DNA of 64,000 nucleotides, from the NCBI RefSeq assembly GCF_001439815.1, contig NZ_JYLM01000001.1, positions 868,001 to 932,000 on the forward strand. The letters run 5' to 3'. The notes under the pieces are model-generated. The model was given only the letters and a program-made list of their open reading frames with translations. It searched no databases and was not told the origin of the DNA. This document shows positions 20,999 to 35,157 of the stretch, in pieces. The position numbers and the translations under genes were made by a program. How positions within the stretch are numbered: the stretch's first letter is position 1; each line of letters opens with the position of its first letter. This DNA is from Pseudomonas orientalis (GTDB taxonomy: Bacteria > Pseudomonadota > Gammaproteobacteria > Pseudomonadales > Pseudomonadaceae).

Positions 20999-21421
20999 TC
21001 AGTCCCCGCGCACCATATCCACATGCGGAATCCCGACCTCAAGAAACTCATCACTGACAATCTTGAAGCCCAGCCGCTCATAGAACGGCGCCGCATAAAC
21101 CTGCGCACTGAGGAACTGGCGGGTCTGGCCGCGCTGCTCGGCCACGCCGATCACCGTTTCCATCAGCTTGTCGCCGACCTTCAGCCCGCGCCAGTCCTTG
21201 AGTACCGACACGCGGCCGATCTCGCCGCTGGGCAGCAGCCGAGCGGTGCCAATCGGGAAGTCACCTTCGAACGCCAGAAAGTGCATCGCACCGGCGTCGT
21301 CCGCGTCCCATTCCAGCTCGGGTGGAACCGATTGTTCGGCGATGAATACCGCTTCACGAATGCGCCGAATCTCGTCGATATCCTTTCGCCAGTCCGCGAC
21401 ACTTACGTGAATCTTATTCAT
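20999..21421 (-). CDS. GNAT family N-acetyltransferase (140 aa)
   Basis: Predicted acetyl-CoA-dependent acetyltransferase. The GNAT fold is visible from a first helix with Ile-Arg-Glu-Ala-Val-Phe-Ile-Glu, the Gly-Thr-Ala-Arg-Leu strand, Gly-Arg-Val-Ser-Val-Leu and the acetyl-CoA loop region Trp-Arg-Gly-Leu-Lys-Val-Gly-Asp-Lys-Leu, to the final Tyr-Glu-Arg-Leu-Gly-Phe motif. It resembles the ElaA branch; the substrate is unknown. The ATG at 21421 overlaps the end of the ribosomal oxygenase gene by 8 bases, so the two are coupled. Confidence 0.88.
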   Translation of the reverse strand: MNKIHVSVADWRKDIDEIRRIREAVFIAEQSVPPELEWDADDAGAMHFLAFEGDFPIGTARLLPSGEIGRVSVLKDWRGLKVGDKLMETVIGVAEQRGQTRQFLSAQVYAAPFYERLGFKIVSDEFLEVGIPHVDMVRGD

Positions 21422-22580
21422 CCGCAAACCCCAGGCTGCCTTGCTTGACCAGTTCGCACAGCAGGTCGCGACCGTCTTCGTCCGCCAGCCAGGCACCGAG
21501 GTTTTCGCTGTGCAGGGCGTCTGCCGAGCACACCAGTTTCAACAGTTCGCGCAGTTTGCCCGGCAGGTAACGGCTCTGGCCGCTGGCGAACAGCAACACG
21601 TCGTCGTCCACTTCCGACCAGGCCATGCGCGCGCTCGGGTTGCGTATTAGAATCGCGCCGTCTTGCAGGCTGCTGACAAAATCCTCTTCGCCCACTTCCT
21701 CGCCGGCCACCATTTCCGGGTAGCGCGGTTCGGTCATGAACTGGCCGAACCAGGTCAGCAGCATGCGCTCATCGCTCATGTGCTCGGCCAGCAGGCTCTT
21801 GAGGCGATCCAGTGCATCGCTCTGAATCTGATGCGGGTCGCTGACCGGCTGGGCGTCGGCATCGGTGTAGCGCTCTTCGTCGGTCAGATACTGGCTGAGG
21901 AAGTCGGTGAAGTGGGTCAGCACCTCGGCGGCGCTTGGGGCGCGGAAGCCTACCGAGTAGGTCATGCAGTTATCTTCGGCAATGCCGAAGTGCGCCAGGC
22001 GCGGTGGCAGGTACAGCATGTCGCCCGGCTCGAGCACCCATTCGGCGCTTTCTTCGAAGTCGGCGAGGATGCGCAGGTCGGCGTGCTGCAGCAGCGCGCT
22101 TTCGGAGCTGCACATCTGGCCGATCTTCCAGTTGCGCTTGCCCTGGGCCTGCAGCAGGAACACATCGTAGTTATCGAAGTGCGGACCGACGCTGCCACCC
22201 GGTGCGGCGAAGCTGATCATCACATCATCGATGCGCCAGCTTGGCAGGAAGCGGAAGTGCTCGAGCAATTCGGCGACTTCCGGCACGAACTGGTCGACGG
22301 CCTGTACCAGCAGGGTCCACTCGCGCTCGGGCAGGGTGCTGAAGGCGTCTTCGGCGAACGGGCCGCGACGCAGCTCCCACGGACGTTCGCCGTGTTCGAT
22401 CACCAGGCGCGACTCGACTTCTTCTTCCAGGGCCAGGCCGGCCAGTTCGTCGGCATCGATCGGGCTTTCGAAGTCAGGGATGGCCTGGCGGATCAGCAGC
22501 GGTTTTTTCTGCCAGTAGTCGCGCAGGAATTCCCGTGCCGTGATGCCGCCCAGAAGTTGAAGAGGGATATCAGGATTCAT
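21414..22580 (-). CDS. roxA: Ribosomal protein L16 arginine hydroxylase-like oxygenase (388 aa)
   Basis: Member of the JmjC/cupin 2-oxoglutarate and Fe(II) oxygenases of the YcfD/RoxA type, which hydroxylate an Arg of ribosomal protein uL16. The iron triad is visible: His134 and Asp136 in Gly-Pro-His-Phe-Asp-Asn-Tyr-Asp-Val-Phe and His197 in Pro-Pro-Arg-Leu-Ala-His. A C-terminal winged-helix-like part follows, as in YcfD. The ATG at 22580 gives family length; the extension upstream runs through the purB terminator. It lies 85 bases after purB with a terminator between them. Confidence 0.92.
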   Translation of the reverse strand: MNPDIPLQLLGGITAREFLRDYWQKKPLLIRQAIPDFESPIDADELAGLALEEEVESRLVIEHGERPWELRRGPFAEDAFSTLPEREWTLLVQAVDQFVPEVAELLEHFRFLPSWRIDDVMISFAAPGGSVGPHFDNYDVFLLQAQGKRNWKIGQMCSSESALLQHADLRILADFEESAEWVLEPGDMLYLPPRLAHFGIAEDNCMTYSVGFRAPSAAEVLTHFTDFLSQYLTDEERYTDADAQPVSDPHQIQSDALDRLKSLLAEHMSDERMLLTWFGQFMTEPRYPEMVAGEEVGEEDFVSSLQDGAILIRNPSARMAWSEVDDDVLLFASGQSRYLPGKLRELLKLVCSADALHSENLGAWLADEDGRDLLCELVKQGSLGFADE

Positions 22581-22623
22581 GTGTAACCTATTGAAAAAAA
22601 GCACTTTTAAGACAGGAATAAAA

Positions 22624-22644
22624 ACGCCCGGCGCGGCCGGGCGT
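22624..22644 (-). terminator. Terminator of purB
   Basis: ACGCCCGGC, 3-base loop, GCCGGGCGT, followed on the minus strand by TTTTATTCC. It separates purB from roxA. Confidence 0.85.
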
Positions 22645-22664
22645 CTCAAGGGGTCGTGCGATGA

Positions 22665-24122
<1,458 letters not shown>

Positions 24123-24160
24123 TTACGCGTAACGGCTTGAAAATAGCCCGCGGGTGCGAC

Positions 24161-24784
24161 TTATTCGTTGCGCATCAACGGGTAAAGCTCTTTGAGCAAT
24201 TTGCGCCGGCTGATCACCAGTTGCCAGCGATGCCCGCCCAACTGGCGCCACAACCGCGCCGAACGAATACCGGCCAGCAGCAGCGCGCGGATTTTCGAGG
24301 CGTTGTTCGGTTGTTGCAGGTTGCGCATGTCGCCGTGCACCTGAATGCGCTGGCGCAAGGTACTCAAGGTGTCCTGGTACAGCGCGCCACAGGCGGCGAT
24401 CACGTTTTCGTGAGCCGGGCCGAAGTGCTCCACTTGGGATTGGATCTGCGGCAGGCGCTTGCCGATGGTCTCGAGCATGTCGTCGCGCTTGGCCAGTTGA
24501 CGCTCCAGGCCGAGCATCGACAGGGCGTAGCGCAACGGTTCGCGCTGCAAGGTGCTGGGGTCGCGCTCCAGGGCGCCGATCAGCGCGCGGTAGCCTTCAC
24601 GCAGCGCCAGGTCGTCGCCACCGTAGACCTCAAGGGTGTCCTTGGGGTCGCGGATCAGAAGGCTGCCGAGCATGCAGGTCAGGCCGGCCTCGGTGACCTG
24701 GCCGGTCTTGGCGATTTTGTCCACCAGCACCGCGGCGAGGAAAACCCCGCCGAGTGCGGTCAACTGCTCCTGGGTCTGGCTCAT
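24161..24784 (-). CDS. hflD: High frequency lysogenization protein HflD homologue
   Basis: 207-residue helical protein of the HflD family. In E. coli HflD is a peripheral membrane protein that affects lambda CII stability; its core role is unclear. The pattern [12 protein letters not shown] and the ending Leu-Tyr-Pro-Leu-Met are familiar for this family. The start overlaps the mnmA stop by 4 bases, the usual arrangement. Confidence 0.93.
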   Translation of the reverse strand: MSQTQEQLTALGGVFLAAVLVDKIAKTGQVTEAGLTCMLGSLLIRDPKDTLEVYGGDDLALREGYRALIGALERDPSTLQREPLRYALSMLGLERQLAKRDDMLETIGKRLPQIQSQVEHFGPAHENVIAACGALYQDTLSTLRQRIQVHGDMRNLQQPNNASKIRALLLAGIRSARLWRQLGGHRWQLVISRRKLLKELYPLMRNE

Positions 24785-25905
24785 GCCGGGGTGCCCCAGG
24801 CCTGCGCGACTTCAATCACGCCGCCGCCCAGGCAAATCTCACCGTCGTAGAACACCACGGACTGGCCAGGGGTGACCGCGCGTTGCGGCTCATCAAAGGT
24901 GGCGCGGTAGCCGCTGGCGGTTTTTTCCAGTGTGCAGGCCTGGTCGCCCTGGCGATAGCGCACCTTGGCGGTCAGGCGGCGCGGGGTGCTCAGGTCGATC
25001 GGGTTGACCCAATAGATCTCGGAAGCGAGCAGGGCGCCGGAGAACAGCAGCGGGTGTTCGTTACCCTGGCCGACGACCAGCACGTTGTTTTCCAGGTCCT
25101 TGACCAGCACGTACCATGGCTCTTCGCCTGCGTCTTTCAAGCCGCCAATGCCCAGGCCCTGACGCTGGCCGATGGTGTGGTACATCAGGCCGTGGTGGCG
25201 GCCGATGACATCGCCTTCGGTCGTCTTGATCTCGCCCGGTTGCGCCGGCAGGTACTGCTTGAGGAAGTCGCTGAAACGCCGCTCGCCGATAAAGCAGATG
25301 CCGGTTGAATCCTTCTTCTTGGCGGTGGCCAGGCCGTGTTGCTCGGCGATCCTGCGCACTTCGGGTTTTTCCAGCTCGCCCACCGGGAACAGGGTCTTGG
25401 CGATCTGTTCACCGCCGACGGCGTGCAGGAAGTAGCTCTGGTCCTTGTTCGGGTCCAGGCCCTTGAGCAGTTCGGTGCGGCCATCGATATCGCGACGGCG
25501 CACGTAGTGGCCGGTGGCAATCAGGTCGGCACCGAGCATCATGGCGTAGTCGAGGAACGCCTTGAACTTGATCTCGCGGTTGCACAGGATATCCGGGTTC
25601 GGCGTGCGGCCGGCCTTGTACTCGGCCAGGAAGTGCTCGAACACATTGTCCCAGTACTCGGCGGCGAAGTTGGCGGTGTGCAGCTTGATGCCGATCTTGT
25701 CACACACGGCCTGGGCATCCGCCAGGTCGTCCATGGCGGTGCAATATTCCGTTCCGTCGTCTTCTTCCCAGTTCTTCATGAACAGGCCTTCCACCTCATA
25801 ACCCTGCTCCATGAGCAGAACGGCGGAAACGGAAGAATCCACGCCGCCGGACATGCCGACGATGACGCGCTTCTTTTGTGTGTCAGAAGGGGCTGGATCA
25901 CGCAT
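24781..25905 (-). CDS. mnmA: tRNA-specific 2-thiouridylase MnmA
   Basis: Makes the 2-thio group of the wobble uridine (position 34) of Lys, Glu and Gln tRNAs. The PP-loop Ser-Gly-Gly-Val-Asp-Ser (residues 19-24) binds ATP, and the catalytic Cys of Ser-Thr-Gly-Ile-Cys-Phe-Ile-Gly-Glu is present. Length 374. It uses sulfur passed on by the TusBCD-TusE relay encoded at 46-47.4 kb of this window. Confidence 0.97.
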   Translation of the reverse strand: MRDPAPSDTQKKRVIVGMSGGVDSSVSAVLLMEQGYEVEGLFMKNWEEDDGTEYCTAMDDLADAQAVCDKIGIKLHTANFAAEYWDNVFEHFLAEYKAGRTPNPDILCNREIKFKAFLDYAMMLGADLIATGHYVRRRDIDGRTELLKGLDPNKDQSYFLHAVGGEQIAKTLFPVGELEKPEVRRIAEQHGLATAKKKDSTGICFIGERRFSDFLKQYLPAQPGEIKTTEGDVIGRHHGLMYHTIGQRQGLGIGGLKDAGEEPWYVLVKDLENNVLVVGQGNEHPLLFSGALLASEIYWVNPIDLSTPRRLTAKVRYRQGDQACTLEKTASGYRATFDEPQRAVTPGQSVVFYDGEICLGGGVIEVAQAWGTPA

Positions 25906-25964
25906 AGGGTTTCAACGGGTGTCTTGAAAAAGGACGCGATTCTATCAGGCTCCAGCCTTCAAGG

Positions 25965-26411
25965 CTAAAGAGAAGGGCGGATCAATTCGAGACTGTGGCA
26001 CTGGCCGGCCAGATAATCATCGATACAGCGGATGATCAGCTCGCTGCGCCAGTCGTCGCGCAAGGCCATCAACTCGTCGCGGGTCAGCCAGTGGGCGCGC
26101 AGGATGCCTTCGTCGAGTTGATAGTCGGGGTGGTGTTGCAGCGCCTTGGCGATAAAGCAGACGCGTTGATAGGTCACGCCATTGCTTGGGGCGGTGTACA
26201 GGTAGATGCCGACGATGCCGGTGGGCTCTACGTCCCAACCGGTTTCCTCAAGCGTTTCGCGCACGGCGGCTTCGGTGAGGGTTTCGTCCGGGTCAAGGTG
26301 GCCGGCGGGCTGGTTGAGCACCGCGCGGCCGCCCTTGAGTTCTTCGACCATCAGGAAGCGGCCGTTGTCTTCGACGAGGGTGGCGACGGTGATGTGGGGT
26401 TGCCAGGTCAT
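25965..26411 (-). CDS. nudJ: Nudix hydrolase, NudJ type
   Basis: Pyrophosphatase of the Nudix family; E. coli NudJ acts on thiamine pyrimidine pyrophosphate and nucleoside di/triphosphates. The complete Nudix box is visible (Gly-His-Leu-Asp, then Glu, then Arg-Glu-Thr-Leu-Glu-Glu-Thr-Gly-Trp), with the typical Asn-Gln-Pro-Ala-Gly-His lead-in. 148 residues. It is 59 bases upstream of mnmA, and likely the first gene of a nudJ-mnmA-hflD-purB unit. Confidence 0.92.
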   Translation of the reverse strand: MTWQPHITVATLVEDNGRFLMVEELKGGRAVLNQPAGHLDPDETLTEAAVRETLEETGWDVEPTGIVGIYLYTAPSNGVTYQRVCFIAKALQHHPDYQLDEGILRAHWLTRDELMALRDDWRSELIIRCIDDYLAGQCHSLELIRPSL

Positions 26412-26463
26412 GGTTGCCTCTCGATTCAGGATGCGACGTGATCTTGGTCAGAATTGCATTCAA

Positions 26464-26551
26464 TGTGGGAGCTGGCTTGCCTGCGATAGCGGTCTATCAG
26501 CGAGCTATTCAGTAGCTGACCCACCGCTATCGCAGGCAAGCCAGCTCCCAC
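26464..26551. repeat. REPIN, type C
   Basis: Inverted units TGTGGGAGCTGGCTTGCCTG... and complement, 29-base arms perfectly paired (26464-26492 with 26523-26551). It differs from type A by GCTGG/CCTGC in place of the G and C runs. Confidence 0.9.
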
Positions 26552-26596
26552 ATTTGATTGGGTTTCTTCAATTAAATCGGTAGTAGGCACAAACAG

Positions 26597-26621
26597 AAAC
26601 CCCGGCACAGGGCCGGGGCTT
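26597..26621 (-). terminator. Terminator of idh
   Basis: GCCGGGGC pairs with a CCCCGGC arm; a T-containing run (TTTCTGTTTG) follows on the minus strand. It lies 19 bases after the idh stop. Confidence 0.8.
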
Positions 26622-26639
26622 CTTTGCATCGTTACAACC

Positions 26640-29359
<2,720 letters not shown>

Positions 29360-30616
29360 ATGGGATACAAGAAGATTCAGGTTCCGGCAGTCGGCGACAA
29401 AATCACCGTCAATGCAGACCATTCTCTCAATGTTCCTGACCAACCGATCATCCCGTATATCGAAGGTGACGGTATCGGCGTCGACATCAGCCCGGTGATG
29501 ATCAAGGTGGTCGACGCTGCTGTTGAAAAGGCCTACGGCGGCAAGCGCAAGATCTCGTGGATGGAGGTGTATGCCGGCGAGAAGGCGACTCAAGTCTACG
29601 ACCAGGACACCTGGCTGCCCCAGGAGACCCTGGACGCGGTCAAAGACTACGTGGTGTCCATCAAGGGCCCACTGACCACGCCGGTCGGCGGTGGCATCCG
29701 TTCCCTGAACGTGGCGTTGCGCCAGCAACTCGATCTGTACGTGTGCCTGCGCCCGGTGCGCTGGTTTGAAGGCGTGCCCAGCCCGGTCAAGAAGCCCGGC
29801 GACGTGGACATGACCATCTTCCGCGAAAACTCCGAGGATATTTACGCCGGCATCGAGTGGAAGGCTGGTTCGCCCGAGGCGATCAAGGTGATCAAGTTCC
29901 TCAAGGAAGAAATGGGCGTCACCAAGATCCGTTTCGATCAGGATTGCGGGATTGGCGTCAAGCCGGTGTCGAAAGAAGGCACCAAGCGCCTGGCGCGCAA
30001 GGCCCTGCAATATGTGGTGGATAACGACCGCGATTCGCTGACCATCGTGCACAAAGGCAACATCATGAAGTTCACCGAGGGTGCCTTCAAGGAATGGGCC
30101 TACGAAGTGGCGGCCGAAGAGTTTGGCGCGACCCTGCTCGATGGCGGGCCGTGGATGCAGTTCAAGAACCCCAGGACCGGCAAGAATGTGGTGGTCAAGG
30201 ATGCGATCGCCGATGCGATGCTCCAGCAGATCCTGCTGCGCCCGGCTGAGTATGACGTGATTGCCACGCTTAACCTCAACGGCGACTACCTGTCCGACGC
30301 CTTGGCGGCGGAAGTGGGCGGCATCGGTATTGCACCGGGTGCCAACCTGTCGGATACCGTGGCCATGTTCGAGGCCACCCACGGCACCGCACCGAAGTAC
30401 GCGGGCAAGGATCAGGTCAACCCGGGCTCATTGATTCTGTCGGCGGAAATGATGCTGCGGCACATGGGCTGGGTCGAAGCGGCGGATCTGATCATCAAGG
30501 GCACCAATGGCGCGATTTCGGCCAAGACCGTGACCTATGACTTCGAACGCCTGATGGAAGGGGCGACATTGGTGTCGTCGTCGGGCTTTGGTGATGCGTT
30601 GATCAAGCATATGTAA
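29360..30616 (+). CDS. icd: Isocitrate dehydrogenase (NADP), dimeric type
   Basis: Second isocitrate dehydrogenase, 418 residues, homodimeric E. coli type. The substrate loop with [12 protein letters not shown] is present; its Ser is the residue phosphorylated by AceK in enteric bacteria. The C-terminal Gly-Thr-Ala-Pro-Lys-Tyr-Ala-Gly coenzyme segment is intact. GGAG sits 6 bases before the ATG at 29360, so the four-codon-longer reading is wrong. Divergent from idh. Confidence 0.97.
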   Translation: MGYKKIQVPAVGDKITVNADHSLNVPDQPIIPYIEGDGIGVDISPVMIKVVDAAVEKAYGGKRKISWMEVYAGEKATQVYDQDTWLPQETLDAVKDYVVSIKGPLTTPVGGGIRSLNVALRQQLDLYVCLRPVRWFEGVPSPVKKPGDVDMTIFRENSEDIYAGIEWKAGSPEAIKVIKFLKEEMGVTKIRFDQDCGIGVKPVSKEGTKRLARKALQYVVDNDRDSLTIVHKGNIMKFTEGAFKEWAYEVAAEEFGATLLDGGPWMQFKNPRTGKNVVVKDAIADAMLQQILLRPAEYDVIATLNLNGDYLSDALAAEVGGIGIAPGANLSDTVAMFEATHGTAPKYAGKDQVNPGSLILSAEMMLRHMGWVEAADLIIKGTNGAISAKTVTYDFERLMEGATLVSSSGFGDALIKHM

Positions 30617-30627
30617 ACGGGCAGAAC

Positions 30628-30661
30628 AATCGGCCACTCTGATGACTCAGGATGGCCGGTT
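30628..30661 (+). terminator. Probable terminator of icd
   Basis: AATCGGCCA and TGGCCGGTT (one G-T pair) around a 16-base loop that can itself pair, with a short T-rich tail. Confidence 0.55.
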
Positions 30662-30689
30662 TGACTGTTAAGGTGTCGCTCTATGCTGG

Positions 30690-30941
30690 TCAGGCTGATT
30701 CTTGAGCAGGTACCTTTTCTGCAGCGTTTCCAGTGGTGACGGGCGCGCTGATATTCACAGCATGCAGGCCCTTAGGGCCTTGAATAATCTCAAAGCAGAC
30801 AGGCTGACCCGCTTTGAGCGTCTTGTAGCCGTCCATCTGGATCGCTGAGTAATGCGCAAAAAGGTCTCCATCCCTGCCATCTTCAAGAATGAAGCCATAA
30901 CCCTTGGCATTGTTGAACCACTTGACCTTACCGCTAGCCAT
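30690..30941 (-). CDS. cspD: Cold-shock domain protein CspD
   Basis: 83-residue single-stranded nucleic-acid-binding protein. RNP1 (Lys-Gly-Tyr-Gly-Phe-Ile) and RNP2 (Asp-Leu-Phe-Ala-His-Tyr) are intact. In E. coli CspD is made in stationary phase and inhibits replication. The start at Met-Ala-Ser-Gly-Lys-Val (30941) is preferred over an ATG six codons upstream. It lies divergently from clpS, the usual gammaproteobacterial arrangement. The C-terminal tail beyond about residue 68 is not part of the cold-shock fold. Confidence 0.93.
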   Translation of the reverse strand: MASGKVKWFNNAKGYGFILEDGRDGDLFAHYSAIQMDGYKTLKAGQPVCFEIIQGPKGLHAVNISAPVTTGNAAEKVPAQESA

Positions 30942-31165
30942 TCCCTTATCCCTCTGCACCAGACTCCATCACTGGAGTATCATCCTGTCTATCCGTCCTA
31001 ACCCGAATAAATAAGGTTGACTGCGCGGACCTTTTTTACCCACTGTGGGCTCTATTGGTTGTAACACCGATTTGCCGATAGTCAAGGCGACCAACGGGTC
31101 GGAGTTGAAAATCTGACAGGTCGCCCCCACCACTGTATTTGAACCACTGACGAACCTTTCTTTCC

Positions 31166-31534
31166 ATGCATGCAAATAGCCAGATTCGACTAACATTCAA
31201 TCAGGATCGCCCGGATCGGGAACATGACGACGACGGTTCTGCAGGCATTGCTGTTCAGGAGGCCAAGCCTGCTTTACAGGCGCCGCCGATGTACAAGGTG
31301 GTTTTGTTCAATGATGACTACACACCGATGGATTTCGTGGTCGAAGTGCTCGAGGTGTTTTTTAACCTGAACCGCGAGTTGGCGACCAAGGTAATGCTGG
31401 CCGTTCACACAGAAGGACGGGCAGTATGTGGAGTGTTTACCCGCGACATCGCCGAGACAAAGGCCATGCAGGTCAACCAGTACGCCAGGGAAAGCCAGCA
31501 TCCGCTACTCTGTGAAATCGAGAAGGACGGTTAA
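31166..31534 (+). CDS. clpS: ATP-dependent Clp protease adaptor ClpS
   Basis: Adaptor that binds N-degron substrates and hands them to ClpA. The N-terminal about 38 residues are the flexible arm; the core begins [17 protein letters not shown], which forms the N-end-residue pocket. 122 residues, standard for Pseudomonas. clpA follows after 29 bases. The ribosome-binding site is weak; the start rests on family length. Confidence 0.95.
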   Translation: MHANSQIRLTFNQDRPDREHDDDGSAGIAVQEAKPALQAPPMYKVVLFNDDYTPMDFVVEVLEVFFNLNRELATKVMLAVHTEGRAVCGVFTRDIAETKAMQVNQYARESQHPLLCEIEKDG

Positions 31535-31563
31535 CGCCGACCACTTGGGTATGAGGTGAAGCT

Positions 31564-33834
31564 ATGTTAAACCGCGAGCTCGAAGTCACCCTCAATCTTG
31601 CCTTCAAGGAGGCTCGTTCGAAGCGTCATGAATTCATGACCGTCGAGCACCTTTTGCTGGCACTTTTGGATAACGAAGCTGCCGCCACCGTTCTACGTGC
31701 GTGCGGCGCCAACCTCGACAAACTCAAGCATGACCTGCAGGAGTTTATCGACTCCACCACGCCACTGATCCCCGTGCATGACGAGGACCGTGAGACCCAG
31801 CCGACCCTGGGCTTCCAGCGGGTATTGCAGCGTGCTGTATTCCACGTACAGAGCTCCGGCAAGCGTGAAGTCACGGGCGCCAATGTGCTGGTGGCGATTT
31901 TCAGCGAACAGGAAAGCCAGGCCGTGTTCCTGCTCAAGCAGCAGAGCGTTGCCCGTATCGATGTCGTCAACTACATCGCCCACGGTATCTCCAAGGTGCC
32001 CGGGCACGGCGATCATTCCGAGGGAGAGCAGGATATGCAGGACGAGGAGGGCGGTGAGTCTTCTTCTTCAAGCAACCCGCTGGATGCCTATGCCAGCAAC
32101 CTCAATGAGCTGGCGCGCCAGGGGCGGATCGATCCGCTGGTGGGACGTGAGCTGGAGGTTGAGCGCGTCGCCCAGATCCTCGCGCGTCGTCGCAAGAACA
32201 ACCCGTTGCTGGTGGGTGAAGCGGGCGTGGGTAAAACCGCGATCGCCGAGGGCCTGGCCAAGCGTATCGTCGACAACCAAGTGCCGGATCTGCTGGCCAA
32301 CAGTGTCGTCTACTCCCTGGACCTGGGCGCATTGCTCGCCGGGACCAAGTACCGTGGCGATTTCGAGAAGCGCTTCAAGGCGCTGCTCGGCGAACTGAAA
32401 AAACGCCCGCAGGCGATCCTGTTCATCGACGAGATCCACACCATTATTGGTGCGGGGGCGGCGTCGGGCGGGGTGATGGATGCGTCCAACCTGCTCAAGC
32501 CGCTGCTGTCGTCGGGTGATATCCGCTGCATTGGCTCGACTACCTTCCAGGAGTTTCGCGGGATCTTCGAAAAAGACCGTGCCCTGGCGCGTCGTTTCCA
32601 GAAAGTCGATGTGTCCGAGCCTTCGGTTGAAGACACCATCGGCATCCTGCGCGGGCTCAAGGGGCGTTTCGAAGCGCACCACGGCATCGAGTACACCGAT
32701 GAGGCCTTGCGTGCGGCTGCCGAGCTGGCGTCGCGCTATATCAATGACCGGCATATGCCGGACAAGGCGATCGATGTGATCGATGAGGCGGGTGCCTACC
32801 AGCGCCTGCAGCCGGTCGAGAAACGCGTGAAGCGCATCGACGTGCCTCAGGTCGAGGATATCGTGGCGAAAATCGCGCGGATTCCGCCAAAACACGTCAA
32901 CAGTTCCGATAAGGAGCTGCTGCGTAACCTGGAGCGTGACCTCAAACTGACCGTTTTCGGCCAGGATGCGGCCATCGACGCGCTGTCCACCGCGATCAAA
33001 CTGTCGCGTGCGGGCCTCAAGTCGCCGGACAAGCCAGTGGGTTCGTTCCTGTTCGCAGGTCCCACCGGTGTCGGCAAAACCGAGGCGGCGCGCCAGTTGG
33101 CCAAGGCCATGGGTATCGAGTTGGTGCGCTTCGACATGTCCGAATACATGGAGCGCCACACCGTGTCGCGCCTGATCGGTGCGCCTCCGGGCTATGTCGG
33201 CTTCGATCAGGGCGGCCTGTTGACCGAGGCGATTACCAAGCAGCCGCATTGCGTGTTGCTGCTCGATGAGATCGAAAAGGCTCACCCGGAGGTCTTCAAC
33301 CTGCTGCTGCAGGTGATGGACCACGGTACCCTGACCGACAACAACGGGCGCAAGGCGGATTTCCGCAACGTGATCGTGATCATGACCACCAACGCCGGTG
33401 CCGAAACGGCCGCGCGGGCTTCGATCGGCTTCAGTCATCAGGATCACTCGTCGGATGCGATGGAAGTGATCAAGAAGAGCTTTACGCCGGAGTTCCGCAA
33501 CCGCCTGGACACCATTATCCAGTTTGGTCGCCTCAGCCATGAGGTCATCAAAAGCGTGGTGGACAAGTTCCTCACCGAGCTTCAGGCGCAGTTGGAAGAC
33601 AAGCGCGTGCAACTGGAAGTGTCGGAAGCAGCGCGCAGCTGGATTGCCGAAGGCGGCTACGACGCGGCAATGGGCGCACGCCCGATGGCGCGTCTGATCC
33701 AGGACAAGATCAAGCGGCCGCTGGCCGAAGAGATCCTGTTTGGCGAGCTTTCCGACCATGGTGGCGTGGTGCATATCGACCTGAAGGACGGCGAGCTGAC
33801 CTTCGAGTTCGAAACCACGGCGGAAATGGCCTGA
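31564..33834 (+). CDS. clpA: ATP-dependent Clp protease ATP-binding subunit ClpA
   Basis: Hexameric AAA+ unfoldase partner of ClpP, 756 residues. It has an N-domain (1-about 145) that binds ClpS, then two AAA+ modules with Walker A motifs Gly-Glu-Ala-Gly-Val-Gly-Lys-Thr near residue 218 and Gly-Pro-Thr-Gly-Val-Gly-Lys-Thr near 499. An acidic Glu/Ser-rich linker (about 150-172) joins N-domain and first module. It is in an operon with clpS and ends in a strong terminator. Confidence 0.97.
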   Translation: MLNRELEVTLNLAFKEARSKRHEFMTVEHLLLALLDNEAAATVLRACGANLDKLKHDLQEFIDSTTPLIPVHDEDRETQPTLGFQRVLQRAVFHVQSSGKREVTGANVLVAIFSEQESQAVFLLKQQSVARIDVVNYIAHGISKVPGHGDHSEGEQDMQDEEGGESSSSSNPLDAYASNLNELARQGRIDPLVGRELEVERVAQILARRRKNNPLLVGEAGVGKTAIAEGLAKRIVDNQVPDLLANSVVYSLDLGALLAGTKYRGDFEKRFKALLGELKKRPQAILFIDEIHTIIGAGAASGGVMDASNLLKPLLSSGDIRCIGSTTFQEFRGIFEKDRALARRFQKVDVSEPSVEDTIGILRGLKGRFEAHHGIEYTDEALRAAAELASRYINDRHMPDKAIDVIDEAGAYQRLQPVEKRVKRIDVPQVEDIVAKIARIPPKHVNSSDKELLRNLERDLKLTVFGQDAAIDALSTAIKLSRAGLKSPDKPVGSFLFAGPTGVGKTEAARQLAKAMGIELVRFDMSEYMERHTVSRLIGAPPGYVGFDQGGLLTEAITKQPHCVLLLDEIEKAHPEVFNLLLQVMDHGTLTDNNGRKADFRNVIVIMTTNAGAETAARASIGFSHQDHSSDAMEVIKKSFTPEFRNRLDTIIQFGRLSHEVIKSVVDKFLTELQAQLEDKRVQLEVSEAARSWIAEGGYDAAMGARPMARLIQDKIKRPLAEEILFGELSDHGGVVHIDLKDGELTFEFETTAEMA

Positions 33835-33851
33835 TCGTTTTGCAGTAACGC

Positions 33852-33878
33852 AAAAGGCGCCGAAAGGCGCCTTTTTTA
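33852..33878 (+). terminator. Terminator of clpA
   Basis: AAAAGGCGCC, GAAA loop, GGCGCCTTTTTT. A textbook intrinsic terminator 17 bases after the stop. Confidence 0.95.
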
Positions 33879-33913
33879 TTTGAAATACCGTCGTCAGATC
33901 AACGAAGGTCCAG

Positions 33914-34002
33914 TGTGGGAGGGGGCTTGCCCCCGATAGCGGTGGCTCAGCAGCAGATCAGTTGCCTGACACACTGCCATCGGGGGCAAGCCCCCTCCCA
34001 CA
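33914..34002. repeat. REPIN, type A (GTGGG outside)
   Basis: Perfect TGTGGGAGGGGGCTTGCCCC unit and its complement around a spacer of about 40 bases, between the convergent clpA and infA. Confidence 0.93.
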
Positions 34003-34038
34003 TTGGTTTTAGGTGTCCGGTAAATAGCGCACACAAAA

Positions 34039-34059
34039 ACGCCCGGCATAACCGGGCGT
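34039..34059 (-). terminator. Terminator of infA
   Basis: ACGCCCGG, 5-base loop, CCGGGCGT, then TTTTTG on the minus strand. Confidence 0.9.
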
Positions 34060-34074
34060 CTTGTATTGACTTGC

Positions 34075-34293
34075 TTAGCGAGCGCGGTAAGTGATGCGCC
34101 CTTTGCTCAAGTCATAGGGCGTCAGCTCGACGCGCACTTTGTCACCGGTAAGAATACGAATGTAGTTCTTGCGCATCTTGCCGGAGATATGCGCGGTTAC
34201 GACGTGCCCATTTTCCAACTCCACACGAAACATGGTGTTGGGCAGGGTGTCGACGACAGTGCCTTCCATTTCGAAGCTGTCTTCTTTCGACAT
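34075..34293 (-). CDS. infA: Translation initiation factor IF-1
   Basis: 72-residue OB-fold factor that binds the ribosomal A site during initiation. The start [11 protein letters not shown] and the ending [10 protein letters not shown] match the family exactly; the 22-residue longer frame is excluded by this. It has its own terminator and lies 100 bases after bpt, in the same direction. Confidence 0.97.
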
Positions 34294-34393
34294 GCAGTAA
34301 AGCCCTCGGTATCCAGTGAATGGCCCGGTGCAACTGCGCCAGGCAAAAGCGGCGTGCATTGTGCCCGAAAAAGGGTGTTCAAGCCAAGGGGTT

Positions 34394-35101
34394 CTAGTTA
34401 AGCGTTACCCATCTTTGATTAATCAGCAGCTCAATGGGTCGATATTGGGTCTTGTAGCTCATTTTTTTGCAGTTCTTGATCCAGTACCCGAGGTACACCG
34501 CCTCCAGTTCCAGGCGCAGCGCTTCACCGATCTGCCAGAGGATCGCAAAGCGTCCCAGGCTGCGGCGTTCTTCGGCGGGTTCATAGAAGGTGTATACCGC
34601 CGACAGGCCATTGGGCAGCAGGTCGGTCACCGCCACCGCCAGCAGCCGTCCGTCGAGGCGAAATTCATAGAAGCGCGAAAAAGGCAGGTCACGTACCAGG
34701 AAGGTGGAAAATTGATCGCGGCTGGGCGGGAACATATCGCCGTCGGCATGGCGTTGTTCGATGTAGCGCTGATAGAGATCGAAATATTCTTCGCTGTACT
34801 GCGGCTTGACCGCGCTTACCGTCAGGTCGGCATTGCGCTTGAGAATGCGTTTCTGATTGCGATCCGGTAGAAATTGCGCCACCGGGATGCGCGCCGGCAC
34901 GCAGGCGTTGCAGTTCTGGCAGTGAGGTCGGTACAGGTGATCGCCGCTGCGCCGAAAGCCCATCTCCGACAGGTCGGCGTACACATGCACGTCCATCGGC
35001 TGGCTGGGATCGAGGAACAGCGTGGTGGCCTGCTCGTCGGGCAGATAGCTGCAAGAGTGGGCTTGAGTGGCATAAAACTTCAAGCGCGCCAGCTCGGTCA
35101 T
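34394..35101 (-). CDS. bpt: Aspartate/glutamate leucyltransferase Bpt
   Basis: Transfers Leu from Leu-tRNA to proteins with N-terminal Asp or Glu, making them N-degrons for ClpS-ClpAP. 235 residues. Two Cys pairs typical of the ATE/Bpt N-domain are present (Cys-Ser-Tyr-Leu, and [11 protein letters not shown]). The C-terminal GNAT-like domain carries Tyr-Thr-Phe-Tyr-Glu-Pro. Start Met-Thr-Glu-Leu at 35101; it follows aat after 56 bases. Confidence 0.94.
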
Positions 35102-35157
35102 GATCAACCCTCGGGGTAAGCTTTGAAATAAGTGTAAGCCAGGTACGCGGATGTCGC